Shown here: positions 47,756-59,900 of the stretch, piece by piece
Numbering within the stretch: position 1 is the first letter of the stretch
Layout: each line of letters starts with the position of its first letter
DNA from: Wuchereria bancrofti
Taxonomy: Eukaryota > Nematoda > Chromadorea > Rhabditida > Onchocercidae
Assembly: GCA_005281725.1 (NCBI GenBank)
Contig: SSBO01000011.1
Coordinates: forward strand, 48,400-112,399
Length of the DNA stretch: 64,000 nucleotides
Direction of reading: 5' to 3'
Notes under the pieces: model-generated
What the model was told of the DNA's origin: nothing
The model's input: the letters and a program-made list of their open reading frames with translations, nothing else
The model's database searches: none
Translations under genes and position numbers: made by a program

Positions 47756-50009
47756 ATGATCTCAACAAATAGTATTAAGTCGACGAAATCTCAACGTTTT
47801 TCACGTTTCAATGCTACGCTTTGCATTCTTTTCACCGTTGGACTTTTTTGGTAAAATTCATTTCTTTCTTTTTTTTTAATTTTTTTTCAGAAAATTTTTT
47901 TTTCCAAAAGAAAAAGTACTACAAACACGTATACGCTATATGCCTATAAACAAATTGATGTATGTCAGGAAAAAATAAATAAATTAAGGTGAACAAGAAT
48001 GAGATATAAGCGTAATGACATACGTAAGTGGATAAAATTAGACGTATTAGTTAGTAAATTAGTTAATTAATGGATTAGTTCAGTTTAGTTAATTAGTTAG
48101 TTGATTAATTAGTTAATTTTTGTTAGGAAGTTAATAAAATAAAAAAAAAGAGAAATAAAAGTGAAGTAAATTGGATTGTTTAAATGAGAAATAAATGTAA
48201 ACATATTTTAGTTTAGTATACTTAATGTACAAAGTTAGAGTTAGTTAATTAGTTAATTAGCTAATTTTTTGTTAAAAAGTTAATGACATGAAAAAAATTT
48301 TCAATTCAATGAATAAATTAAATATTTTTATTTTTGCTTTAAAAAAATAAAGTATAATATTAAGTTTTATGAGTAATTTGATGTACACGTATGATGAAGC
48401 AACCGGTAGTTTGATGGCTTTAACGACGTATATTTTCACGTATAATTGGTTTATGTTACACGGTAATGCGTTAACACGAGCACGTCGAGCATTTCTTAAT
48501 GTTGCAAATGTCTTGGATACATATCAGTATGTTATCATTTTATCATCAAAGTTGATTTCTTTATTTTATTTTTTTAATTTTTTAAAAATTTCATTTTTCT
48601 GCAGTTAATCAATCTACAGTTGATTGCTTACAATTTATTTCACATTAATTAATTAACCTTTAAATAATTCAAAAAGTTTTATTCCTTTAAAATGAAAAAA
48701 AAAAAAAATTCATCATCAGAGTTTATAATCGGAAATATGGTCAATTCTATCAGTCAGATCCGGATACACCGGGTGATGCAGCAGAAACATTCAAAAAAGC
48801 TGTAACATTATCACTTGGTGATATTTTTAAAGAAACAACTACTAGTACTAATGATGATCGAATAAAATTTGAAGAGGTAAGTGCTGAAAAAAAAATAAAA
48901 TAAAATAAAAATATAAAATAATATATTTTTTTAATTGCTATATTTAAAAATAATAATCCATTAATTAACATAGTAATATAATTGGAATAGATTTTGTTAT
49001 CATACTTATCATTTAATTCATTATTAATTAATTTTCACTGTTAGTAAAGTTATTAAAGTATGAAATTATGCTCTAATATTATTTCAATAATTAGCATTAG
49101 TCTAGATTAATCTTGAAATAATTTTTGAAATTATTTAATTAATAAGATTTTTATTTATTTATTTATTTACTTCAAATATCATTGATTAATTTGTATTTAA
49201 GTTATTTTCATTGATTAATGAAATCAAAAGAAGAGAAAAATTAATGAAACGAGTTAAAAAATTAGAAACAAAAAGTTTATTACCTGTAATTAAGAAATAT
49301 GCAAAAGAAAAAAATTTCATTTATACTTAACTTTTTTCTTTTTTACGCAAATATTTCTAAAAAAAAAAAAAAGACAGTAATTAGAGAAAATTCTATAATA
49401 TTATAAATAAATAATATATTGTAGAATTTCCTCTAGTATTAAATTATTTTTGTAAACATATGAAAAGTAATTATTTTAAAATTTTATCTTAAATTAAAGG
49501 CAGTGCAAAAGCATTACACTGACGTGTACAGAGCAGTACAACGAGCGGAACGTGAAATGATGACAAAAGCACCAATTGCAGATGAAATTGATACTCGTTA
49601 AGTTATATTTTGATAAAAATTATGATAAAGAATGATAGCGTATTATTTTTTTCTTTTAAAAATTAGAATTTGTTAAATTATCAAAACTTTTTTTTTTTGT
49701 GTACATATTTAAGTAGAACTAAAATGAAAGTTTATCTCTTTTTAATAAAATATAATTAAGTCTGAAATATGTATACCAATATTTATTAATATATTATTTA
49801 AATTTAGTAAGAATAACATTTAAGAATTAAAAAATATCAAACAATATTAGATGTTAAATAAAAATGTAAAATTTTTAATGTTATCAAATATTTCATTTTC
49901 AGAACAACGGAATAATAATAATTTACAAGAAGTGAAAATGATACCATTATTACCGCCATCTAATTTAAAAACAAATGAAAATACAAATAAGTCAAATGCA
50001 ACAAAATGA
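47756..50009 (+). CDS. Unrecognised two-span membrane protein, 5 exons, 205 aa
   Basis: Exons 47756-47850, 48365-48526, 48720-48876, 49500-49596 and 49903-50009 (stop TGA). All introns are GT-AG, phases agree, and the total is 618 bp. The N-terminus (residues 1-18) is basic and Ser/Thr-rich, followed by two probable membrane helices, about 19-38 (NATLCILFTVGLFCFMSN) and about 48-64 (LMALTTYIFTYNWFMLHG). A hydrophilic region follows, with ALTRARRAFLNVANVLDTYQ, a DPDTPGDAAETFKKAV segment, a charged helix (VYRAVQRAEREMMTKAP) and an Asn/Lys-rich tail. In the fourth exon the frame can also run on to a TAA (after IDTR) if the last intron is retained, giving a shorter tail. I do not recognise the family; a small membrane protein is all that can be said. 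Confidence 0.85.
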
Positions 50010-50105
50010 TTGATAAATTGTTAACGTTTAAATTAACTTTCTCTTATTTTTATAATTTGAAAATTTTGAATTTAATTTCAATTTATTTCTATTTTTAGTT
50101 AATAT

Positions 50106-50111
50106 AATAAA
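50106..50111 (+). terminator. Likely poly-A signal of the 205-aa gene
   Basis: AATAAA about 100 bp downstream of the TGA, before the minisatellite begins. Confidence 0.45.
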
Positions 50112-50204
50112 TTAAGATTAGAAATGAAAAGAATACAAAATGTTAAATATTTTATATTATCAAACATATATATGTAACGATTACGTTGTTGTTATTTTCA
50201 AATA

Positions 50205-50800
50205 CTGTCATATACGTGTCAAAAGTAATAATTGAATCGTATACGTATCCAAAGTAAGAATGAATCGTATACGTGTTGGAAGCAATAGCTGAATCGTACA
50301 CGTGTCCAAAACAAAAACTGAATCGTATACGTGTTGGAAGCAATAGCTGAATCGTATACGTGCCCAAAGTAAGAATTGAATCGTATACGTGTTGGAAGCA
50401 ATAGCTGAATCGTACACGTGTCCAAAATAAAAACTGAGTTGTATACGTGTTGGAAGCAATAGCTGAATCATACACGTGTCCAAAATAAAAACTGAATTGT
50501 ATACGTGTTGGAAGCAATAGCTGAATCGTATACGTGTCCAAAGTAACAACTGAATCGTATACGTGTTGGAAGCAATAGCTGAATCGTACACGTGTCCAAA
50601 ATAAAAACTGAGTTGTATACGTGTTGGAAGCAATAGCTGAATCGTATACGTGTCCAAAGTAACAACTGAATCGTATACGTGTTGGAAGCAATAGCTGAAT
50701 TATTTTCAAATACTATCATATACGTGTCCGACGTAATAATTAAATCGTATACGTATTGGAAGCAATAACTAAATTGTTTACGCATTGGAAGTAATAACTA
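50205..50800. repeat. 58-bp dimeric minisatellite, about 10 copies
   Basis: Unit of two related 29-bp halves: GAATCGTATACGTGTTGGAA... then GAATCGTACACGTGTCCAAA... Many second halves hold ACACGTGT, a palindrome with a CACGTG E-box core. Copies are very similar in the centre and degenerate at both ends. The repeat is open in all three minus-strand frames, which are not genes. It sits between two convergent genes. Confidence 0.95.
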
Positions 50801-50942
50801 AAAAATAATACGTTTCAGAAATAATAATTAACAAATCAATTATAAACATTTTAAATTTTTACTATTAATGAATAATGTTAATATTAAATTAGCAATTTAA
50901 ACATTATCTTTTTTTCTCTAATTACCTTTTTTGCAAAGTAAA

Positions 50943-53900
50943 TTATAACAGGTCACGTTTACTATACAAACAATTACATCGCTTTTCACCGGTATATAAT
51001 GCAGTTTGAGATGAATCACTATGAGCTGAACGTATACCTTCCGTGATCGTACTTAATGCCGTGCTATTATTACATACCTGTTTTTGTTGTAAATTTGTTT
51101 TATACCTGCAAAAAAAAAAAGTTATATTTGTAAGTTATAAATAGTAAAATTATTATCATACATAATTGCGTTTTAAAATTTATTTTTTTTTTCTTTTTGC
51201 GAACTTTACAATAAAATCAATAATATTTTTTTTTTGCACATTTAATAATTATTTACTACGTATGAAACGTTTGGTGAGACGTAAATTTCTCTTTTAACAT
51301 ATGATTAAAAATGATTAAAAAATGCTTAATTAATTTATTCTTTATTTTTCTTTATATCTACTAATATGATTAAAAAATGCTTAATTAATTTATTTTTCTT
51401 TATATCTACTAATATGATTAAAAAGTGCTTAATTAATTTATTCTCTATTGTTTTTTTAATATTTACTAATATGATTAAAGAATGCTTAATTAATTTATTC
51501 CTTATTGTTTTTTTTAATATTTACTAATATGTTTAAAAAAAATGCTTAATTAATTTATTCTTTATTTTTTATATTTACTAATACTTAAATTTCAAAATTA
51601 CCATTTAAATTTCACTATTCCAATAGTGCGATGAGAATAAAATAAATTAAAAATATAATAAAATATATTTTACTTATTCATAGCTAAATAACGTGAACGA
51701 TGAGAATTGAAAATGCGATTTCGCTCCTCCAAATATAATAGTTTCAATTGATCTGAAAGATGATCTTAAAACGAAAAAATCTGCTATTAGCATAATAATT
51801 GTTTTTATTGATTGATTTTTATTGATTTTTATTGATTGATCAATTGTATGTTCACTGAGTGCAAAATTAGATATGTGTTGATCATTTGAAACAATGAAAT
51901 ATTTCATTTCTACTACCATTCAAATCAAATAACTGTTGCATAAGCAAGAAAGCATTTAATGTTGTTATCAGAATGATAAGATAAAAGATATAAGAAAATT
52001 AAAAATATATTTAGCTAATAAAATCTTTGATCAAAAAAAAATCATTGAAATTTAATATTGTAAAATTTTTAGAAAGAAAACAACTAATACTAAAGCTAAA
52101 AAAAGTGAAATGCAAATGAGATAAATATATGACAAAATATACCATTAAAAAAACTATTTAAAAAAAAATTAAAATTACTTTTTTTTCAATAATTATTTTC
52201 TCAAAATACTAAATTTAGTTAAATAACAAATATTATTTACTTATTAATTAAATCCATTTTTTTTGTTGTTGTTGTTGATTTTTTGTTGAAAAAAAAGATT
52301 AATTAAATAGCAGATATTATTATTATTTATCAATTAAATTTGTTCATTTCTTTTGTTGTTGTTGTTGTTGTTGCAAAAAAAAAGAATATATTTAAAAAGT
52401 AAACAAACCACAAAGAAATTTTTCCCATGCATGAAAAGTGTTAAATTTGAAATTTGTCGGATTGAGATTGTACATTTTACAAAAATTATTAATTAATGTT
52501 CGAACCAATATTTGCTCTTTTACTTTGCCATATTGCAATTGCATTTTTTTCAAATGTGTTAATTCATTAAAAATTGCTTCTTCGTGTGCATAGCATTGAC
52601 CAATTCTTTTATCTGCAATTGTAATTTAATTTCAAACATTTTTTAGTGAAAAATTTTAATAAAAGCAAAAAAAAATTTTTTTTCTCATAATAATTAATAG
52701 ATTAATAAATTATGAAATATTTAATGTTAACTTTAAGTCAAATTTAATTCCTTCTTTAAGTCAAATTTATAAAATTATCAATTTTATAAAACTATAAAAT
52801 TATTCATTACTAATCCAGAACTAAAAAAAAAATTCAAATATGGGAGAAGAAATTTTATTACTTTTAATTAAATTTCTAGCAAAAAAAATAGAGATTAGTT
52901 GAATTTTTTCAGGAATNNNNNNNNNNNNNNNNNNNNNNNNNNNNNNNNNNNNNNNNCACTTTTTTTCCTAATATCATTTTTTGATTATTCCAAAAAAATA
53001 AAAAAAAAATTTTGCAGAAATTATTCTTGAAAAAATATGATATAAATAAATTAATAATAAAATATATAAAAATAAAATACAATATATAGCACTTTTTAAT
53101 TATTGAAATTTTTCATCTATCAACTGTTAACTTTAAATGTACAATATTAGCTCTAACTTTTTTTTTAAAATTAATTGTTTTTTTTAAGTTATTAAACAAA
53201 AAAAAAAAAGAAATGAAAAAAAATATTCAAATAAATACTTTTATTAGGTTTTTGTTGCATTGTAATTCCACTACAATCATTTCGATAAATGCCAACTTGT
53301 AATGAGCCAACTGATTTTGTTAATTTCTTTTCAAAATCATTTTTGCAAGAATTTTTTAACATTTTCTGCTGTGAATAATATTTATGATAATCGTTCATTG
53401 CAATAATTGATCCTTCTTAAATAAATTAAATAAAAATTTAAATAAAAAAAAATAAAAAAAAATTAAATAAAAATTAAATAAAAATTAAATTATTTCAACA
53501 TTTATTATCACTTAACTTTTTTCCACTAAAAAATACTTCATTATTAAATTAATAGCACTTTTCATTATTGAAAATTTAATATTTTAGATACAACTAATAG
53601 CACTTTTAATTATTAAAGTTTTAATATTTTATATATTCAAATATATATATTATTTCATACCAAATTAGCACTTTTAATTATTGAAATTTTAATATTTTAT
53701 ATAAAACTGGGTAACATTTTTGATTAATAAAATTTCATTATATATATTTTAGATATTAAGATAAAACTAAGAGCACTTTTAACTATTGAAATTTCAATAT
53801 TATATATATTCAAACATATATATTATTTCATATCAAATTAGTAGCACTTTTAATTATTTACTTTGAAATTTCAATATTTTATATAAAACTGATAGCACTT

Positions 53901-56900
53901 TTTAATTATTTAAATTTTTCATCTATCACCTGTTAACTTTAAATATATAATATTAACTCTAATATATACAGGTAAAGTTATCATGATAATTTTTTCGCAA
54001 TAATATCATAATTTAATACTATAACTTTTATCAAATTGTAGTGAGAATAGTAAATGGTTCTCATTTATAGCAAAAAATAAATTAATTGCTAAAGTTTAAA
54101 TTTTCGTTTCTTTTATTTTTATTTATTTATTTTTTTCTGAATAATTAAATTTTAATAATGAAATTTACATATAGTAAAATCATACTTTAGAATATATTAT
54201 CATTTTTATCATGCAATTAAGCATTAAATTTATTTACAAGATTTATTAAAATTAATTATAAATTAATTATCTATGATTAACCTCATTTAGTTAATTTTTT
54301 TCAGAAAAAAAAATTAAAAAATTTATTGATAGCTTAAAATTACACGTAGAAATCAATTGTTTACCCGAATGTGAAATATCACTTAATCCATAAATACTGC
54401 TACTTCCTCCATTATCAATAATATATTTTCCATTATCATCGTTATCATCGTTATCATCATCAACATTATTGCTCAAAATTTCATCAATTCTTGTCACTGC
54501 TACAAATTTTTTCTTCAACTTTTCTCTATTTTCATTTTTGTCATATAATCGTCCATTTTCCTTCAATTGTTTCAATTGCAATTCATATTCGTTTCTTGAT
54601 TTATTTAAATTATTTCTGAAAAAAAAAAAAAAATTACACGTCGTTTTTTTTAATTTAAAAATGTCCAAAAAATGTAGCAAAAAAAATTTTAAATTCATTT
54701 AAAAAAGAACTATTATTTCTTTAATGAATTATTTTTCCTTTATTAAAATTATCTTTTCCTTATTAAATTGCCTAATTCATATTTAGCTATTTTAGAATCA
54801 AAGCTGTTGAAAGTTTAAATTAATACATTTATCAAATAGCAATTAATAATGTTAACTGATACATTTACAGTTAATGTCAAATTTTATGTTTTCATTTTGA
54901 ATTTCTTAGAATTTCAAATTTTACATTTTAATTAGCAAAGTTTGTTTTTTCCTTTCATGATAACATTTTCTTTTAATAGCTTTGTTCAAAAAATTTTTTC
55001 CTAAAATTTCAATGCAAATTTACAATGAATATTAAATTGAAAAGCATATGATTTCCCTAATGGAAAAGCTAATGAAGTGATAATTAATTATAATAAATTG
55101 GCCAATTGATTAATAATTATTTATTTAGAAACTAATCAAACGTACTTTGATGATTTTATTTGTTTTTTATTTTCATATTCATTGTTTATTTCATCCTCTT
55201 CTGATGTCGAATAATTGTTGTATGACCAATCAACATTGTTAATTTCGCCAATTTTCTCATTTTTATCCTAAATATTTTTCAAATTTTCTAAATTTTTTTT
55301 TTTTTCATTTTTCTTTTTTGTTTAAAAACTATTAATTTATTGAATTTTATGAAATTTTGTTATCAATAAAATAAACATTATATTTTAATTAATCTGTTTA
55401 ATTTTTTGGACTTTTTTTCGAATAATTTATTAAATAATAAGAAATGTTTAAATTGTTAACCTACTTCGAATTGTTTTTTAGGTAAATATTTCTCAAGGTC
55501 TGCAGTACTTGTTGCTTTAGGTATAAGTAATTGGATAGGTGAAGTAGATTGACAAATTTTTCTCACATTATTACTACCATCATGCGATTCAGGCCTCTAA
55601 AAATAGAAATAATTATTAAAAATCGTTTCGTTTTTCTTTTTCTAATTTTTATAATTATTATATTTTACAATTTTTTTTAAAATTAAACATAATTTTTCTT
55701 TTTTCTTTGTTTTTTGGTTATTTAAAATAACAATATAAATAAAAATAATTATTAAATTTCTATAATTATCTTTTTTCTAATTTTTATAATTATTATATTT
55801 TACAATTTTTTTTAAAATTAAACATAATTTTTCTTTTTTTTTTTTGTTTTTTGGTTATTTAAAATAACAATATAAATAAAAATAACTATTAAATTTCTAT
55901 AATTACCTTTTTTCTAATTTTTATAATTATTATATTTTACAATTTTTTTAAAAATTGAACATAAGTTTTCTTCTTTTTTGTTTTTTGGTTATTTAAAATA
56001 ACAATAGAAATAAAAATAATCATTAAATTTCTATAATTATCTTTTTTCTAATTTTTTATAATTATTATATTTTACATTTTTTTTCTAAAATTAAACATAT
56101 TTTTTCTTTTTTTTTGTTTTTGGTTATTTAAAATAACAATAGAAATAAAAATAATCATTAAATTTCTATAACTATCTTTTTTTCTAATTTCTATAATTAT
56201 TATATTTTACAATTTTTTTAAAATCAAACATAATTTTTTTCTTTTCGTTCTTTGGTTATTTAAAATAACAATATAAATAAAAATAATTATTAAATTTCTA
56301 TAATTATCTTTTTTTTCTAATTTCTACAATTATTATATTTTACAATTTTTTTTAAAATTAAACATAAGTTTTCTTTTTTTTTTGTTTTTTGGTTATTTAA
56401 AATAACAATATAAATAAAAATAATTATTAAATTTCTATAATTATCTTTTTTTTCTAATTTCTATAATTATTATATTTTACAATTTTTTTTAAAATTAAAC
56501 ATAATTTTTCTTTTTTTTTGTTTTTTGGTTATTTAAAATAACAATAGAAATAAAAATAATCATTAAATTTCTATAACTATCTTTTTTTCTAATTTTTATA
56601 ATTATTATATTTTACAATTTTTTAAAATTAAACGTATTTTTTTTTCGTTTTTGTTAAAGTAACAATAGAATGGATTATATTTTAAAAAAAAAAAAAAGTA
56701 TTTTGAAAAATTTCATTAAACAATAAATGTGTAAAATAAAATTATGATTTCTTGGTCTCAATCATTTGTGAATTTAAATGATTAAATTACTTTTGCTACT
56801 CATGCATTCTGCTTTAGAATGAATGATGCATGCAAACTGCAAACCGATGTATTAGTAGCTGCAATTCGATAAATTTGCATTGCTGTTTGCGTTTCTTCAC

Positions 56901-59900
56901 TTACACTTTCCATTTTAATATTATTTTCGATATTTGATATTGCTAATTTTCCTGATTCATTGGCTATTTGAGTGATATTTGATGAGAGAGCACTTTTCGG
57001 CTTACCATTTTGTACTAAAAATAATATTTTACTAAAAATAAAATTAAAACTACCATTGATTTTTGATTATTCAAATGTAAGTAACATTTAACTATTTATC
57101 ATTGATTTGATAATATTGAAATGGCAATAATTTTAATCCACACAATTAGCATTTATGTTCTTCTAACCTTTAACTTATAACCAATGTATTTCAATTTAAT
57201 TAAGAATTAAGAATTAAATTATTTAATTTAAATTAATAAATGAAAAAAAAATTGAATGATTATACAATCATAATTTACCTGCAATAATTCGATGCTTTAA
57301 AGATGATTTTGTTTGCTTTTTTATTTCTTCCGATAATTCCTCAGCTAATTTAGCATCTTGTCGTAAATGTAAATATTCCACAATCATTTCATGATTTTTT
57401 TGCATTGCTAAATCAAGTGGTGTCAAAAGTGTATCCTGAAAAATTATCTAAAATAATTCAAAATAATTCAAATTCAAATAATTCAAAATAAATTCTAAAA
57501 TAATTCAAATTCAAATAATTTTTAATAATTAATAATTTATTAACTTATTTTTACCCTATATAGCATTAGTGGATTAATGATAGCATTTCGGGTACATAAT
57601 AGAATCACCATTTCCATATTTCCGGATGCAGCAGCTAAATGTAATCCGGTACGACCTTCATAATTTGATACATTTATCGATGATGGATGTAAAGCAAGCA
57701 AATATTCTACACAATCTAAAAAAAAAAAAATTAGAAAATTGCTAAAGGAAATAAATATTTTTTTTGAAATGATAAATTCAACAAATAGTTTTCATCATAC
57801 TGAAGCTCTTATCAGTGTCAACAAAGATAATAAAAGCAGTGTCGCATGATGGTGACAACATGGATCACAGTATTAAAGCTTATTTCATGATTGTGACAAC
57901 ATAAATGATAGAATAAAATATGGATTAGAAATTTTTTTTTTTTTTGATATATGCATTAATAAATCATTCCAAATAATTTAATCGAGCATTTATGTTGTTT
58001 AAATTTTCAAAAATAAAAATCAAAACTTTTTGTAAATAAAAATTATTGCACTTTTTTACCTTTAGCATGAGCTTGAATTGCTTCATGTATTGGTAAATCA
58101 CCTCGTTGATTTTGAATTTCACAACTTCCACCAAATTGTTTTAGTAATTTAAGCATTCGTAATTGACCTTTTGCTGCAGCACAATGAATTGGACATCGAA
58201 GATAACGATCCTAAACAAAAAAAAAAATGTGAATTTTAAAATTTTTTAAAATTTAAGTCAACATTTGCTTATTTGATTAATTTATTAGTTCCTTCTATCC
58301 CTCTCTATCTCTCTTTTTACCTGGATGATTTAATTCAAAATCTATCCGATAAGTCATGTGACTCTATTGACAAAGGAAGTATAATCAATCAATCAATCAA
58401 CCAATCAATTAATCAATCAATTAGTAAACAAATAAACAAAGTCAATAAATAAAATAAACAAATAAATTAGTCAATCAATCAATTAATTAGTCAGTCAGTG
58501 AATTAATCAATCAATAAACAAATAAATAAACAAACAAGTAAACAAATAAATTAATCAGCCAGTCAAATCAACCAATTAATAAACAAGTAGATAAAATCAA
58601 TAAATAAAATAAACAAATAAATCAGTCAATCAACCAGCTAATTAGCCAATCAATCAATAAGCAAATAGACAAATAAATAAACAGGTAAATAAATAAATTA
58701 ATCAATCAATCAGTCAATCAATTAATCAACCAATCAATCAATTAATAAATCAATTAATCAATTAATTAGTCAATTAATTAGTCGATCAATGAATCAAATC
58801 AATATTAGACATATCATTTATACCTGATGATTTACTTCAGCTCCATTAAGTAAGAGTAATCGAGCACATTCATAATGTCCTAATGTTGCAGCATAGAATA
58901 ATGCCGTATCACCATTCCGGTCAACCGAATTAACAATAAACGGATCCAGATTATTGATCAAATATTCAATAATATGTACATGTCCATGGCTTGCAGCACA
59001 ATGTATTGCACTTAATTGATCCCTATCAGTAGCATATATATCACCACCAATTTCTGATAAAATAATTACTATTTCCAAATTTCCTGGAACGAAAAAATTA
59101 TATATTAAATTACATAAAATTATATATTTAATTAATTATATATTAAATTATATAAAATTATATATTAAATTATATAAAAAATTAGATATTAAATTATATT
59201 TTATATATTTTTAAAAAATTATTACTTTTTTTTGCAAGCATTATTTTTAATTAATTATACTTACATTTCTTTTCTTTCTTTTTTTCTAATAATTATCTGA
59301 TAAGAAAGTAGAAGAAAAAAAGAAAAATCAGTCTTTCTTTTTTTTTTTGTTTTTTGTTCTTTTTTAAATTTAAACTTTTCTATACAATTTTTTTTTTTTT
59401 TTGGAAAAATTAATAGAAATTAAAATTAAAAAAAAAAAAATTTACCACAACTTGCAGCCCATAATATTGGCGTCCTACCATCGATATCTCGAGCATTGAC
59501 ATTAGCGCCATATTTTAATAATATATGTAATATTGCTTCACAACGTTCCAATGTAATATCATCAATAGTAGCTACTGCTGCATAATGTACTGCTTGTGCA
59601 CCCTAAAATAATTTTAATTTATTTAAAAAAAATTTTTAATTTTATCATTTTATCAATTTATTAGGTTTATTTTACAAATTTTACTATTTTAATTTATTAA
59701 ATTTGTCTTATAAATTTTACTATTTTAATTTATTAAATTTACTTTATAAATTTTACTATTTTAATTTATTAAATTTTAATTCATTAAAAAATTTTTCTTC
59801 TTACTACATGTTTTCTTTAAATCTTTACTATATTTTTGTTTTAAAAAGAAACAAATTTTGCTTAACAAATTAGACAAATTATCTAAGCTTTAATGAAATA

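Noticed and set aside
48750..48971. 73-codon minus-strand frame
   Set aside because: Antisense shadow of exon 3 of the 205-residue protein gene.
50152..50785. Four long overlapping minus-strand frames of up to 185 codons
   Set aside because: They are all translations of the 58-bp minisatellite, which lacks stops in several frames; no splice or start context.
54469..54702. 77-codon plus-strand frame
   Set aside because: Antisense shadow of ankyrin gene exon 13.
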